Notes: generated by a model not told the origin, from the sequence alone. Numbered from the stretch's first letter, positions 1-9,772 are shown. The stretch: 64,000 bases of DNA from Deminuibacter sp966424055 (GCA_966424055.1 CBJLMB010000007.1:122063-186062), one strand, 5' to 3'. Made by a program: numbers and translations.

Positions 1-786
1 GTATTCGGGAAATTTTTCCGTCATCAGCTCTTCGCCACGGCTCCACACAAACAATTCATTGTCCCGTTTTATTATTTGCCCGCGTATGCCATCCCATTTC
101 CATTCAGCCTGCCAGTTATCGGGGTTGCCCAATGTATCAGGTGCATCTTCCAGGGCATAAGCCAGGTAAAAAGGATAGGGCTTTGAATGATCTGCCGAAG
201 CGCCTGTTTCGCTCAGCAGCGATTCAAATGAAGTGGAGAAGGGATCCCAGTTGCCACTGATGCGGTGCGCAATAACCGATGGTGATAACTGCACTGCCTG
301 CGCGAGCGCATTGACAATGGTTTTTTGCGAAACACCAATACGGAAACCGCCGGTAAGCAGCTTATTGAATACAAACCGTTCTTCTTTATTCATCTGCAGC
401 CAGCAGCCGGTCACAAAATCTTTTTTTACTGCTTCCTGCTCTTTTTCGAGTGATACCAGTTGCGACAGGTATTCGTGCAGGTGCAGTGTTGGTTGATGGG
501 TTTGTTCCGGTGGAGGCAGCAGTAGTGCGATCGTTTCAGCCAGGTCGCCTACAGTATGATAGCTTTCTTCAAACAGCCAGGCCGGTAAACCACTTATTTC
601 GGTGCACCATTGCTGTAATAATGTTGCGCTCACCATTCTCTTTGGTCTGCGCCCACTGAACAGGGCGATAACCCAAACCTTGTCCTGGTTATTGGCTGTA
701 GTAAAATAGTGTACTAGCGCTTCCAGTTTATCATTGGTTTTGGTAGAAGTACCCAATACACTTACCAGTGCCGCAAACTGTTTCAT
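1..786 (-). CDS. ATP-dependent DNA ligase, C-terminal part outside the window
   Basis: Only the first 262 residues are present; the gene runs off the left edge. After an all-helical N-terminal ligase region comes a motif-I stretch reading WKWDGIRGQ. Its lysine, about residue 230, is the expected site of AMP attachment in ATP-dependent (not NAD-dependent) ligases. The ATG overlaps the stop of the upstream metallo-beta-lactamase-fold nuclease by 4 bp (ATGA), so the two are translationally coupled. This nuclease-ligase pairing is the known 'ligase-associated exonuclease' arrangement of Bacteroidota and Proteobacteria and suggests DNA repair. The nucleotidyltransferase remainder and OB domain cannot be checked here. 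Confidence 0.88.
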   Translation of the reverse strand, partial: MKQFAALVSVLGTSTKTNDKLEALVHYFTTANNQDKVWVIALFSGRRPKRMVSATLLQQWCTEISGLPAWLFEESYHTVGDLAETIALLLPPPEQTHQPTLHLHEYLSQLVSLEKEQEAVKKDFVTGCWLQMNKEERFVFNKLLTGGFRIGVSQKTIVNALAQAVQLSPSVIAHRISGNWDPFSTSFESLLSETGASADHSKPYPFYLAYALEDAPDTLGNPDNWQAEWKWDGIRGQIIKRDNELFVWSRGEELMTEKFPEY

Positions 787-1799
787 GCTTCACCTCCTTT
801 TAATGGTGCTTCCGGTGTATCTTCTTCATCACCATATTCTGTTTTTATTTCTGCGCTGGGTATACCTGTTTCATTAAGGTAGCGGCTGAATGCTGACTGA
901 AAGCCATGTGTTACAAAAACTTTTTCTGCACCGGTGGCTTTCACTGCTGAAAGCAGTCCGGGCCAGTCTGCATGATCGCTGAGTGCAAAACCTGCATCTG
1001 CATTGCGGCGGCGCATATGGCCGCGTACCTGCATCCACCCGCTGCACACACCTGTGGCATAAGGATGCATTTTTTTGATCCAGGGTGAATCATCAGCACC
1101 CGGCGGTGCGATAATGATAGCGGCTTTTAATTTTTCTGCAGGTATATCGGGTGTGATACGTTCTACCGGTGGCAGGGATATACCCGCTGTTTGCAGGGCC
1201 TGGTGCATATTCCAGATGGCACCGTGTACATAAATAGGTTGTTCCATCGGTTGCAATGCCTGCAGCAGGCGCTGGGCTTTACCCAGGCTGTATGCCAGTA
1301 GTACGCTGTTCTGCTGCTGGCGCTGGTTGTGTTGCACCCATTGCCGTATGCGTTCAAACAGAACAGCCTGTTTTTCCCAGTGGTAAACAGGCAAGCCAAA
1401 TGTAGATTCAGTGATGAACACTTGGCAGGGTACAGGTTCAAAAGCCCCGCTGATGCCATCATTTTCAGTTTTGTAATCGCCGCTCACTACCCATACTTCC
1501 TGTTTGTATTCAAGACGTATCTGCGAAGAGCCAATGATATGCCCTGCCGGGTGAAGGGATAGTTTTACGCCATTGAGGTAAACAGGGGTGTTCCATTCAA
1601 TACCTTCATAATGCTGGTCGCCCAGCCTGGCCCTGAGTAAGGGAACAGTTACTGTATGGCAGAGATAATACTGGTTTCCCCAACGGGCATGATCACTATG
1701 TGCATGGGTGATAACAGCTTTGTTCACCGGCCGCCAGGGATCGATATAAAAATCACCGGCCGCACAATACAGGCCTTTATCGGTAAATGTGATAAGCAA
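783..1799 (-). CDS. ligase-associated DNA exonuclease, metallo-beta-lactamase fold
   Basis: The protein carries the metallo-beta-lactamase HxHxDH motif (HAHSDHARWG), followed by GHIIGSSQI and a VVSGDYK strand. The C-terminal half has the beta-CASP-like ALSDHADW and FVTHG segments. This order matches the exonuclease family encoded next to ATP-dependent DNA ligases. An ATG exists at 1895, but the 32 residues it adds are hydrophobic and basic and unlike the family. A TTG at 1799 gives an N-terminus MLITFTDKGLYC, which fits, so I chose it. Its stop overlaps the ligase start by 4 bp. Role: inferred DNA end processing ahead of ligation. The start codon is the least certain part. Confidence 0.85.
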   Translation of the reverse strand: MLITFTDKGLYCAAGDFYIDPWRPVNKAVITHAHSDHARWGNQYYLCHTVTVPLLRARLGDQHYEGIEWNTPVYLNGVKLSLHPAGHIIGSSQIRLEYKQEVWVVSGDYKTENDGISGAFEPVPCQVFITESTFGLPVYHWEKQAVLFERIRQWVQHNQRQQQNSVLLAYSLGKAQRLLQALQPMEQPIYVHGAIWNMHQALQTAGISLPPVERITPDIPAEKLKAAIIIAPPGADDSPWIKKMHPYATGVCSGWMQVRGHMRRRNADAGFALSDHADWPGLLSAVKATGAEKVFVTHGFQSAFSRYLNETGIPSAEIKTEYGDEEDTPEAPLKGGEA

Positions 1800-1947
1800 A
1801 AAGAAAACTGTTTTTGTTTTAAACGGCAGGAACCGACAAATGTTTTGCAACAGGCATTTTTTTGCTGGAGAGATCTTGCCCGGCAAGGCTATCATCAGGA
1901 AATAAGACCAGGTCTGCGGCAGTGCTGCACGTATAAAGAAGGATTGA

Positions 1948-3126
1948 TCAGTTCACCGATTTTACTGAGCCTCCCTGCATTTTTACGAAATACAGCTTTT
2001 TGTTTTCAAGATAATCAGGAACAAAAGATGCATTGGTTAACCGGGCGGGTTCAAAGCTGAAAGCATTGGCTATCCGGTGGGTGCTGTCTGATACATGGTT
2101 GATAAAATCGTTCCTGTATTGCAGCAGCAGCCTGGAAAAATGATACATGCTTTCAAAACCTTTAAACACCATATCACTGGGGCGGCCTGCATAGCGGGCT
2201 TTGTACTGCTTTACCAGCGAGGCACCGAATGCATCAGTGCGGGAATAATTATAGGGTGTGGAATAAATAATCTCCAGTTGTTTGCAGCTGCTGTTGTTCA
2301 CCGCATTAAGTCCATCCCAGGTAGGCATACCGATAGCGGTGGTACGGTAGGAGCTGGCTGCACAAAGATTTTTCAGCAGGTTGGTGCCAAAAGTTTCATT
2401 GAGTGTGCCGCATACGATCACATTCTGCCGCGTACTGTCGAGCAGGGGCAATAATTCGTCGGCCGTAAAATTATCGTTCAGTTGTGTTACCGTGTATTTA
2501 AGCCTGGTGCCCGGCGCCGTGGCAGCGGTGAACTGGGCCAGTATCCTGTCTTCGATCACGCCTTTTTTAGTGAGGTAAAGAACTTTACTGACCGGGTAAT
2601 TCTTTTTTACATAATTATAAATACCCTCCACATGCGTGCGCAGGGATGAATTCAGCCGGATGAAAAAAGGATTGGCTGAAACACCTGCATCATTGGGATA
2701 AGTGGCGGAGACCACCGGTATATTTTTTTTGAAAGAAAAATCCGACAGCAATTTCTGCTCCACCGGGTTGGTCAATGCAGCAATGATCAGTGAAAAGTTC
2801 ATGTATTCCAGGCTGGAGATCAGGCTATTGATGGGCTGGCTCGCTTTCTTGGTATCGTACACCCATACCTGTAAGCCCGCATGTTCTTTTTGCAGGGAAT
2901 CGACAGCCAGCATAACACCGTTGTAAAATTCCAGCCCTGGCAGCATATACCTGGGCAGGTTGGCAGTACCCAGTTTATAATTGTAACCGTTGAATGCCGA
3001 ATCGATATACAGGGGAGCAAGTATGGCCACGCGCAATGGTTTTCCCGCAGTATCCTGGGCCTGTGCCGGCCTGCAGCAGGTTACTGCCAGTAGTACACAG
3101 GCTAACAGTTTTATGATCACATTCAT
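1948..3126 (-). CDS. periplasmic-binding-protein-like (type 1) secreted protein
   Basis: The N-terminus (MNVIIKLLACVLLAV...AQAQ) is a clear signal peptide. The mature part begins LRVAILAPLYIDSAFNG and continues with the alternating alpha/beta pattern of the type 1 periplasmic binding fold used by branched-chain amino acid ABC transporters (LivJ-like). SLIIAALTNPVEQKLLSDFSFKKN and IPVVSATYPND match the hinge-facing segments of such proteins. No permease or ATPase gene lies nearby, so transport is not implied; Bacteroidota use this fold in stand-alone sensors too. An alternative ATG at 3147 adds seven residues. The ligand is unknown. Confidence 0.7.
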   Translation of the reverse strand: MNVIIKLLACVLLAVTCCRPAQAQDTAGKPLRVAILAPLYIDSAFNGYNYKLGTANLPRYMLPGLEFYNGVMLAVDSLQKEHAGLQVWVYDTKKASQPINSLISSLEYMNFSLIIAALTNPVEQKLLSDFSFKKNIPVVSATYPNDAGVSANPFFIRLNSSLRTHVEGIYNYVKKNYPVSKVLYLTKKGVIEDRILAQFTAATAPGTRLKYTVTQLNDNFTADELLPLLDSTRQNVIVCGTLNETFGTNLLKNLCAASSYRTTAIGMPTWDGLNAVNNSSCKQLEIIYSTPYNYSRTDAFGASLVKQYKARYAGRPSDMVFKGFESMYHFSRLLLQYRNDFINHVSDSTHRIANAFSFEPARLTNASFVPDYLENKKLYFVKMQGGSVKSVN

Positions 3127-3169
3127 ACCTAAAAATTTGCGGTGCACACCCCATGTGCAAAATTGATGC

Positions 3170-4705
3170 CTATTCCCATTCTATGGTAGCCGGCGGCTTG
3201 CTGCTGATATCGTAAACGACCCTGTTGATACCTCTTACATGATTGATGATTTCATTGGAAATATTGGCCAGGAACTCGTAGGGAAGATGTGCCCAGTCTG
3301 CCGTCATGCCATCTACAGAAGTCACTGCGCGAAGGGCTACTGTATACTCATATGTTCTTTCATCACCCATCACGCCTACACTTTTAACAGGCAGCAGTAT
3401 GGCACCGGCCTGCCATACAGACTGGTACAGGTTATGCGTTTTAAGTCCCTGTGTATAGATATGATCGGCTTCCTGCAGCAGTTTCACTTTATCTTCGGTG
3501 ATCTCACCCAGGATGCGGATAGCCAGGCCCGGCCCAGGGAAAGGATGACGGAAGATCATATCGGATGGAATACCGAGCTCCAGCCCTACTTTTCTCACTT
3601 CATCTTTAAACAAAAAGCGCAGCGGCTCTACAAGAGACAGGTGCATTTTTTCGGGAAGACCACCCACATTGTGGTGCGATTTGATGGTGACAGAAGGGCC
3701 ATGCACACTTACACTTTCAATAACATCAGGATAAATAGTACCCTGCCCCAGAAACCTGGCTTCTTCTATTTTGGCAGCTTCCTGCTGAAACACATCGATA
3801 AACAATTTACCAATGGTTTTGCGTTTGGCTTCAGGATCTGTTTTGCCTTTAAGCTCGCTATAAAATAATTGTTTGGCATCGATACCGGTTACATTAAGAC
3901 CCAGCAACTGGTAAGTAGACAACACTTGTTCAAACTCGTCTTTGCGCAATACGCCATTGTCTACAAAAATGCCATGCAGCCTGTCACCGATGGCCCGGCT
4001 GATCAGGGTAGCAGCCACCGTGCTGTCTACACCGCCGCTCAATGCCATGATCACATGCGCATCGCCGATCTGCTGTTTAAGCTGTTCTACCGTTTCGTGT
4101 ACAAACGAAGCAGGTGTCCAGTCCTGTTTACATCCGCAGATATTCACCAGGAAATTATGCAGTATCAGCTTGCCTTCTGTAGAATGGTATACTTCGGGAT
4201 GAAACTGAAGGCCATACAAAGGCTGCGTACCACCGGCTGTTTTTTTGAATGCGGCAATGGGTATACTATCAGTGGTGGCCAGTATTTCAAAACCTTCCGG
4301 TAACTGGGTGATGGAATCGCTGTGGCTCATCCATACCTGCGACTGGTCGGTTACATTGTGCAGTAAAATATCATCTTTTTTGCGACAGAGCTTGGCGCGG
4401 CCATACTCGCGTTTATTGGATTTATCCACCCGGCCGCCAAAATTTTTGGCAGTAAGCTGGGCGCCATAACACACCCCGAGCACCGGTACCTGGTTTATCA
4501 TGGCCTCTACGTTTACAAAAGGCGCATTTTCATCGTTCACACTGAATGGAGAACCGCTCAGGATAATGCCTTTCAGGGAGGTGTCCGGCTCGAAAGATTT
4601 GTGGTAAGGAGTGATTTCGCAATAAACATTGGCTTCTCTAACAGCCCTGGCGATCAACTGGGTATATTGACTGCCAAAATCGAGGATCAATATCTTCTCT
4701 GTCAT
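3170..4705 (-). CDS. guaA: GMP synthase (glutamine-hydrolysing)
   Basis: GuaA converts XMP, glutamine and ATP to GMP. The class I glutamine amidotransferase domain is at residues 1-190, with nucleophile Cys79 (GVCYGAQ) and His169/Glu171 (FHPEV). The ATP-pyrophosphatase domain follows, with the PP-loop SGGVDS at 223-228. The C-terminal dimerisation domain ends at PPATIEWE, as is usual. At 511 residues it has the normal length. A -7-like box (TACCTTCG on the minus strand) ends five bases before the ATG, suggesting a nearly leaderless message. The upstream neighbour (4843) is divergent, with 137 bp between the start codons. Confidence 0.98.
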   Translation of the reverse strand: MTEKILILDFGSQYTQLIARAVREANVYCEITPYHKSFEPDTSLKGIILSGSPFSVNDENAPFVNVEAMINQVPVLGVCYGAQLTAKNFGGRVDKSNKREYGRAKLCRKKDDILLHNVTDQSQVWMSHSDSITQLPEGFEILATTDSIPIAAFKKTAGGTQPLYGLQFHPEVYHSTEGKLILHNFLVNICGCKQDWTPASFVHETVEQLKQQIGDAHVIMALSGGVDSTVAATLISRAIGDRLHGIFVDNGVLRKDEFEQVLSTYQLLGLNVTGIDAKQLFYSELKGKTDPEAKRKTIGKLFIDVFQQEAAKIEEARFLGQGTIYPDVIESVSVHGPSVTIKSHHNVGGLPEKMHLSLVEPLRFLFKDEVRKVGLELGIPSDMIFRHPFPGPGLAIRILGEITEDKVKLLQEADHIYTQGLKTHNLYQSVWQAGAILLPVKSVGVMGDERTYEYTVALRAVTSVDGMTADWAHLPYEFLANISNEIINHVRGINRVVYDISSKPPATIEWE

Positions 4706-4710
4706 GGCCG

Positions 4711-4718
4711 CGAAGGTA
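4711..4718 (-). promoter_or_regulatory. candidate -7 box of guaA
   Basis: Minus-strand TACCTTCG, one mismatch from TAnnTTTG, ends five bases before the guaA ATG. No clear TTTG is seen at the -33 position. If used, the transcript would start at or next to the start codon. Confidence 0.4.
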
Positions 4719-4842
4719 CAATATTTTGCCCTGCTGGTTACCGGTATTCTGCAATACTTACAGTGATTTAAAGCGAATAACAGGGAAAGAAAGCCCAGAC
4801 CTGACCGGTTTTTAGTAATTTCCGCACATCAAAACCTTTAGT

Positions 4843-5568
4843 ATGAGTAAACTGCTTTGGGCAGCACTGGTAATGATCACCAGCCTGGTTGCCTGCGATT
4901 TCCAGCCTGCAAAAAAAGTAACGGGAAATGGTAATATAAAAACCGATGAAAGGCAAGTAAGCAATGCCCGGAATATCCGTATCGAGGGCAATTATACCGT
5001 GGCCCTGGTGCCAGATACCAAATCGTTTGTAACCATCGAGGCCGATGATAACCTGCTGCCTTATATCATCACCAAAAATGAAAACGAAGGTGCACTGGTT
5101 ATCCGCACACAGGATGGGTTCAGGCTGGAAAGCTCCCATAAAATAAATGTACGTATCCATACCGATCAGCTGCTGGCCCTGGATATCTCCGGCAGCAGTG
5201 TGGTAACAGGTGAAGGCAAATTTTCGGGAGGCAATCAGCTGGGCCTGGATATTTCCGGTTCAGGCAAAATTACCCTAGAGGTAAATACACCCACTATAAA
5301 TGCCGTTATCAGCGGTTCAGGACTTATAGCCCTCACCGGTGAAACCAGGCTGCTGAAACTGGATATTTCCGGCACAGGCAATTTTAAAGGAGAAGAGCTG
5401 AAGGCCGAAGAGGCCAGTGTTGAGATCACCGGCAGCGGTGATGCCCGTGTTTTTGCTGATGGCAAGCTGAAGGCAGATATTACCGGTTCGGGACATGTGT
5501 TCTACAAAGGCAATGCGGCTATCACCACAGATATCACCGGTTCAGGATCGGTGAAGCAATTGCAATAA
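4843..5568 (+). CDS. DUF2807 (head-GIN domain) lipoprotein
   Basis: The start MSKLLWAALVMITSLVAC has a lipobox (LVAC), so the protein is probably a lipid-anchored surface or periplasmic protein. From about residue 25 it is built of short beta-strand repeats with recurring ISGS/ITGSG turns (for example LDISGSGKITLEV and ADITGSGHVFYKG). This is the hallmark of the DUF2807 'putative auto-transporter adhesin, head GIN domain' family, which is predicted to form a beta-helix. The 241-residue length is typical. The molecular function of the family is not established. A bidirectional terminator follows immediately. Confidence 0.85.
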   Translation: MSKLLWAALVMITSLVACDFQPAKKVTGNGNIKTDERQVSNARNIRIEGNYTVALVPDTKSFVTIEADDNLLPYIITKNENEGALVIRTQDGFRLESSHKINVRIHTDQLLALDISGSSVVTGEGKFSGGNQLGLDISGSGKITLEVNTPTINAVISGSGLIALTGETRLLKLDISGTGNFKGEELKAEEASVEITGSGDARVFADGKLKADITGSGHVFYKGNAAITTDITGSGSVKQLQ

Positions 5569-5577
5569 ATAAAAAAT

Positions 5578-5618
5578 AAAGAGTGGGGCTCGCTCCGAAG
5601 TGCGCCCCACTCTTTTAA
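5578..5618. terminator. bidirectional intrinsic terminator
   Basis: GAGTGGGGC (5581-5589) pairs with GCCCCACTC (5604-5612), flanked by A-rich and TTTT tracts. It serves the + strand DUF2807 gene and the convergent M14 peptidase gene. Confidence 0.85.
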
Positions 5619-7342
5619 TTTATCAGCCTGTATACCGGGTAACGCAAGTGTGCAGCTTCGTACCAGGGTGAGTGTTTGTATACAAAATCCAGCTGTGCAT
5701 CGGCAGAGGCGGCAAACCGGCTGTCGTTCTTTTTCTTTTCTTCCAGTTGTTGTTTTAATTCAGGGTGCTGCCGTAGGTAGGGACCGGCCACATCTTCCCA
5801 GCGGTAATTGCTGTAGCCCTCTTTTTGCTGAAGGATGGCATCAAAAAAATTCCAGCTGAAAAAGCTGTCATCACCCTGTGGTTCGAGGGTTTCCACGATA
5901 TAGCGGTCTGCCCGTTGCCCTGTATAAACAATATAATCTCCTTTCAGGAACCGCTGGTTCACTGTATGTGTACTTACTTTCACCTCATTATTGCGGTGGT
6001 GTTTTTCAAAAGCCCTGGGCGAACTTTTATAATCGTCAATATGATAATAGTTCACCTGCAAGCTGGTATCACCATGCAGGCGTTGCAGCTGTACACCATT
6101 TAACCGCAACAGTTCAATAACCGCCTGCCAGCCCTGCGGGATGATATAGGCCCTGGGCTTGGTTACCTGTACCACAGGTTTGAATGTATTGTAAAAGCGC
6201 ACATCCTTTTCAAAAGGCTGGTTATGGTCGTAAAATAGGCGTGGCATGCCTGTAACCTCGCTGGTCTTGGTGCCTGTTGCATATCCCTTAAAGCGGATAT
6301 ATTCAAACTGCGTGGTATCTGCCTGCCAGCTCACGGCGAAGTTTTGCTGCTGTTCTGCGGCATGAATGGCCTGTGCACGTTTATCAATGATCTGCATGGC
6401 CATGGCAGAAGCCTGTTCCATCATGGTCTGCATCAGGGCATAAGTGCTTTGAACCCGGTCGCCATAAGGTTTCAGCATATGTGTTTCGGGAATAAAAGCC
6501 AGGGTCTGGAACAGGGTGGCATAACCGCTGCTATACCTTGGCGGGTCGTAATAAGCCGTCCAGCCTTTATCAGGATTGCCTTCTTCAAAATTCACATAAG
6601 GGCACATATCCCATTTTTTCTCCTGCATACCTTTATACAGGGCCGGTTCAAAAACCGTATGTAAAAAAGTGTCCAGTACACCGCCCAGTTTATTGTGCTG
6701 GCTGGTTAGCAGGGTCATGGTATGTTGGTAGTCGGCACCATCGCTTACATGGTTGTCCATAAAAATATCCGGTTGCAAATACTGGAACAACCGCTCAAAT
6801 GCATGGGCATCCCGGGAATCAGCTTTAATAAAATCCCTGTTTAGGTCCAGGTTCTGCGCATTACCCCTGAAGCCATAAGCTTCGGGGCCGTTTTGGTTCA
6901 CCCGTGAAAAACTGCCCCTGTTAAGGCTGCCCCCGATATTGTACACCGGGATCACCGCCAGCACCACATTGGTGGGAGCCCTGAGCTTGCCGGTGGCCAG
7001 GTCCCGCACCAGCATCATACTGGCATCGATACCGTCAGGCTCGCCGGGATGTATACCATTGTTCACCAGTAATACCAGCTTTTGCTGCTGGCGCCACTGG
7101 CGCGGGAGGAACTGTTTGTCTTTACAGAACAAAACCAGGTGCAGGGGATACCCCGCATCTGTTGTATCAAAAGGCAGCAGCCGTACCGAAGGGAACTGTG
7201 CAGACAATTGCCGGTAGTAAGCGATACATTCAGCATAAGTGGTTGTTTGTTTTTGCCCGCTTTTTTCAAAAGGAGTAACCATATTTTGAGCATGCAGAAA
7301 GAAAACCCAAAAAATTGGTGCAATAACAAGCGCTTTTTTCAT
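5615..7342 (-). CDS. secreted M14-family zinc carboxypeptidase-like protein
   Basis: A signal peptide (MKKALVIAPIFWVFFLHAQ) is followed by an M14-type peptidase domain. The zinc-ligand motif HPGE appears within NNGIHPGEPDG, the substrate-binding segment is NLDLNRDF, the third zinc ligand is the His of DNHVSDG, and the candidate catalytic Glu is in PETHMLK. The domain spans roughly residues 35-330; the C-terminal 240 residues are less characterised. The substrate is unknown. Its start lies only 30 bp from the divergent response regulator gene, so both promoters must overlap or be embedded in that short gap. Confidence 0.8.
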   Translation of the reverse strand: MKKALVIAPIFWVFFLHAQNMVTPFEKSGQKQTTTYAECIAYYRQLSAQFPSVRLLPFDTTDAGYPLHLVLFCKDKQFLPRQWRQQQKLVLLVNNGIHPGEPDGIDASMMLVRDLATGKLRAPTNVVLAVIPVYNIGGSLNRGSFSRVNQNGPEAYGFRGNAQNLDLNRDFIKADSRDAHAFERLFQYLQPDIFMDNHVSDGADYQHTMTLLTSQHNKLGGVLDTFLHTVFEPALYKGMQEKKWDMCPYVNFEEGNPDKGWTAYYDPPRYSSGYATLFQTLAFIPETHMLKPYGDRVQSTYALMQTMMEQASAMAMQIIDKRAQAIHAAEQQQNFAVSWQADTTQFEYIRFKGYATGTKTSEVTGMPRLFYDHNQPFEKDVRFYNTFKPVVQVTKPRAYIIPQGWQAVIELLRLNGVQLQRLHGDTSLQVNYYHIDDYKSSPRAFEKHHRNNEVKVSTHTVNQRFLKGDYIVYTGQRADRYIVETLEPQGDDSFFSWNFFDAILQQKEGYSNYRWEDVAGPYLRQHPELKQQLEEKKKNDSRFAASADAQLDFVYKHSPWYEAAHLRYPVYRLIN

Positions 7343-7372
7343 TAATTTGGAATTTGAAATCTATACAAAGTA

Positions 7373-8071
7373 ATGGAAAACACATATAGAATTCTACTAG
7401 CTGAAGATGAGCCCAAATTAAGCCAGGTGATACAGGAAGAACTGAACAGGCAGGGATACCAGACCGATGTGGCTTTCGACGGGATGATTGCAGAAAAGCT
7501 GTTCAAACAGCACAGTTATTCACTGGTGCTGCTGGATATTAACCTGCCATATAAAAACGGGCTGGCTTTGTGTAAGGAGTTCAGGGAGCACAACAAAAAT
7601 GTACCCATTATCATGCTTACTGCCCTGGGCGAGATCCATGATAAAATGGACGCTTTTAACCTGGGTGCAGATGACTATATCGTGAAGCCTTTTCATTTTG
7701 ATGAATTGTTTGCGCGTATTAAGGTGTTCCTGAAAAGGGCAGATGCCGCCAGTGAAGTGGGAGAGAAGATAGCTGTAGCCGATATGGAAATAGATATGGA
7801 GAACAAAACTGTGAACCGCTCTGGAAAAAACATCAACCTGACAGCTAAAGAATTTGCATTACTGGTCTTGTTATCGCGCAATAAAGGCAAAGTGATCTCC
7901 AAACAGGAGATACTCGAAAAAGTATGGGAGCTGAGCTTTGATACCGGTACCAATACCATTGAAGTGTACATCAGCTTCCTGAGAAATAAAATTGATAAAC
8001 CTTTTGAAACAAAACTCATCCACACCAAACCGGGATTTGGGTATTATGTGAGAGAGACGCCATTATCATGA
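7373..8071 (+). CDS. OmpR-family response regulator
   Basis: The N-terminal receiver domain (residues 4-120) has the acidic pair in AEDEPKL, phospho-acceptor Asp55 in LLDINLPYK, and Lys in VKPFHF. The C-terminal winged-helix trans_reg_C domain (130-228) includes LTAKEFALLVLL and NTIEVYISFLRNKI and ends with GFGYYV. It is 232 residues long, standard for the family. It overlaps the following histidine kinase start by 4 bp (ATGA), so the two form a cognate pair. The target genes are unknown; the divergent peptidase is the nearest candidate. Confidence 0.95.
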   Translation: MENTYRILLAEDEPKLSQVIQEELNRQGYQTDVAFDGMIAEKLFKQHSYSLVLLDINLPYKNGLALCKEFREHNKNVPIIMLTALGEIHDKMDAFNLGADDYIVKPFHFDELFARIKVFLKRADAASEVGEKIAVADMEIDMENKTVNRSGKNINLTAKEFALLVLLSRNKGKVISKQEILEKVWELSFDTGTNTIEVYISFLRNKIDKPFETKLIHTKPGFGYYVRETPLS

Positions 8072-9438
8072 ACCTGAAGCTCAAGTTCGCCCTGTTGTTC
8101 AGCCTGCTGGTTTTTATAATACTGATATGTTCAGCGTCTCTTATTTATTATCTCTATTCTGATAGCCGTAAAACCGATTTCAATAAACGCCTCTGGGCCG
8201 TAGCCGTTCAAAACTACCAGGCCTATTACCACCTGGATCAGCTGGATATTAAAACACTTCGGGAAATAGACCGTTTTCCCCCCGGTAATTTTGTACAGCT
8301 GCAAACCGTATTGATCGACCGTAATTACCGCGTGGTGTTCACCGATCCCGATACGCTGCATTATACCATCGATTATAATTTTCTCAATAAAGTACGTACC
8401 AGTAAAGAATATTATTTCAGCGAGGGCAGCCGGGGCTGTGTGGCGCTTTATTTTGACCACCCGGCGCATGAGTGCTTTGTAATTACTTCTGCCGACGATG
8501 GGTATGGCAGGCGCAGGATGGCACACCTGCAGCTGATCATTACGCTGGTTGTGCTGGGCGGTATCCTGCTCACAGGCGTTTCGGCGTTCATATACGTACA
8601 GCAGTTAACCAAGCCACTGGTAAAACTGGGTGCCCAGATGCAGCAGATCACCGAGAACAACCTGCGCGAGCGGGTGCAGGTACAAAAAGGCAACAATGAG
8701 CTGGCGCAGATCGCCGCCAATTTCAACGATATGCTCAACCGCCTGGAAAAAGGATTTGAGTTTCAGAAAAGCTTTGTTCACCATGCCTCGCACGAGCTGC
8801 GAACACCGCTGGCCAGCATGCTTTCGCAAACAGAAGCGGCCCTTCGCCGCAACCTGGATGCAGCAGAGGCAAGGGAAGTGCTGCAGTCACTGAAAGAAGA
8901 CCAGCAGGAAATGATCGAACTCACCAATTCGCTGCTGCTGTTATCGCAATACGAACAGGTATCTTACTCGCTCGACTGGCCTAAAGTGCGGCTGGATGAA
9001 ATATTGTACGATACCATTGATATGACCAAACGCCTGTTTCCCGGTATCAATATTTCACTGGAATTTGTGCATGTTCCCGAAAACGAATTATTCCTGTCTA
9101 TCAGGGGCAATGAAGCCCTGCTGCGCTCAGCCTTCCGCAACCTGATCAGGAATGCCTTCCAGTATTCAGATGATAAAAATGTGGCTATCTTAATAGATGC
9201 CGACCAGGAACAGATCAGGCTGCATTTTAAAAACAAAGGTAATACCCTGAACCAGGCCGAACAGGAACGTTTGTTTATTCCTTTTTTCAGGGGAGAGAAT
9301 GCGGCAAGAAAAAGAGGTTTCGGGTTGGGGTTGTCGATCGTTAAACGGATCATATCACTGCACAAAGGAGCTGTACAGTACAATATCACCGGCCCCGGTG
9401 AAAACTGTTTTACCGTCAGCTTCCAGATGCCGGTATAG
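8068..9438 (+). CDS. sensor histidine kinase
   Basis: This is a membrane sensor with two transmembrane segments (about residues 7-29 and 152-176) enclosing a roughly 120-residue periplasmic region. A HAMP linker follows (178-232). The dimerisation/phosphotransfer helix has HASHELRTPLAS with His242. The HATPase domain shows the N-box FRNLIRNAFQYS, the F-box and G-box GFGLGLSIV. Translational coupling to the response regulator indicates a two-component system. The signal is unknown. A terminator hairpin follows at 9448-9480. Confidence 0.95.
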   Translation: MNLKLKFALLFSLLVFIILICSASLIYYLYSDSRKTDFNKRLWAVAVQNYQAYYHLDQLDIKTLREIDRFPPGNFVQLQTVLIDRNYRVVFTDPDTLHYTIDYNFLNKVRTSKEYYFSEGSRGCVALYFDHPAHECFVITSADDGYGRRRMAHLQLIITLVVLGGILLTGVSAFIYVQQLTKPLVKLGAQMQQITENNLRERVQVQKGNNELAQIAANFNDMLNRLEKGFEFQKSFVHHASHELRTPLASMLSQTEAALRRNLDAAEAREVLQSLKEDQQEMIELTNSLLLLSQYEQVSYSLDWPKVRLDEILYDTIDMTKRLFPGINISLEFVHVPENELFLSIRGNEALLRSAFRNLIRNAFQYSDDKNVAILIDADQEQIRLHFKNKGNTLNQAEQERLFIPFFRGENAARKRGFGLGLSIVKRIISLHKGAVQYNITGPGENCFTVSFQMPV

Positions 9439-9447
9439 CATAAAAAA

Positions 9448-9480
9448 ACAGCAGAAACAAGCGGAGCCTGTTCCTGCTGT
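9448..9480. terminator. terminator between histidine kinase and rpsT
   Basis: ACAGCAG (9448-9454) pairs with CTGCTGT (9474-9480), extended by an inner GAACA/TGTTC-like stem, with A and T runs on both sides. It suits both converging genes. Confidence 0.75.
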
Positions 9481-9511
9481 AAAAAACTTTATATCTGTAA
9501 CAATTGCCGGA

Positions 9512-9772
9512 TTATGCTTTGGCAGCAGCAGCTGTCTTTTTAGACAGTTTGCTTTTCAGGTTGGCAGCTTTATTCTTATGAATAATACCACGTTTAGCCA
9601 GTTTGTCAATCATTGACACAACAGAAGGTAATTGCTCATCATAAGCTTTTTCATCCTTCAGGCCTTTCAGGTCACGAATGGCATTACGGGTTGTTTTGCC
9701 GTAATAACGGTTCCTGTCCCTGCGTTTTTCAGCCTGGCGCACATCTTTCTTGGTAGCTTTATGGTTTGCCAT
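9512..9772 (-). CDS. rpsT: 30S ribosomal protein S20
   Basis: The 86-residue basic protein starts MANHKATKKDVRQAEKRR and has the S20 pattern: a lysine-rich N-terminus, TTRNAIRDLKG, and the helical KRGIIHKNKAANLKSKLSKK tail. The open frame extends upstream to 9880, but only the ATG at 9772 gives the family N-terminus. A minus-strand TACCTTTG box lies about 20 bp upstream (9793-9800). S20 is a primary binder of 16S rRNA in the small subunit. Confidence 0.96.
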   Translation of the reverse strand: MANHKATKKDVRQAEKRRDRNRYYGKTTRNAIRDLKGLKDEKAYDEQLPSVVSMIDKLAKRGIIHKNKAANLKSKLSKKTAAAAKA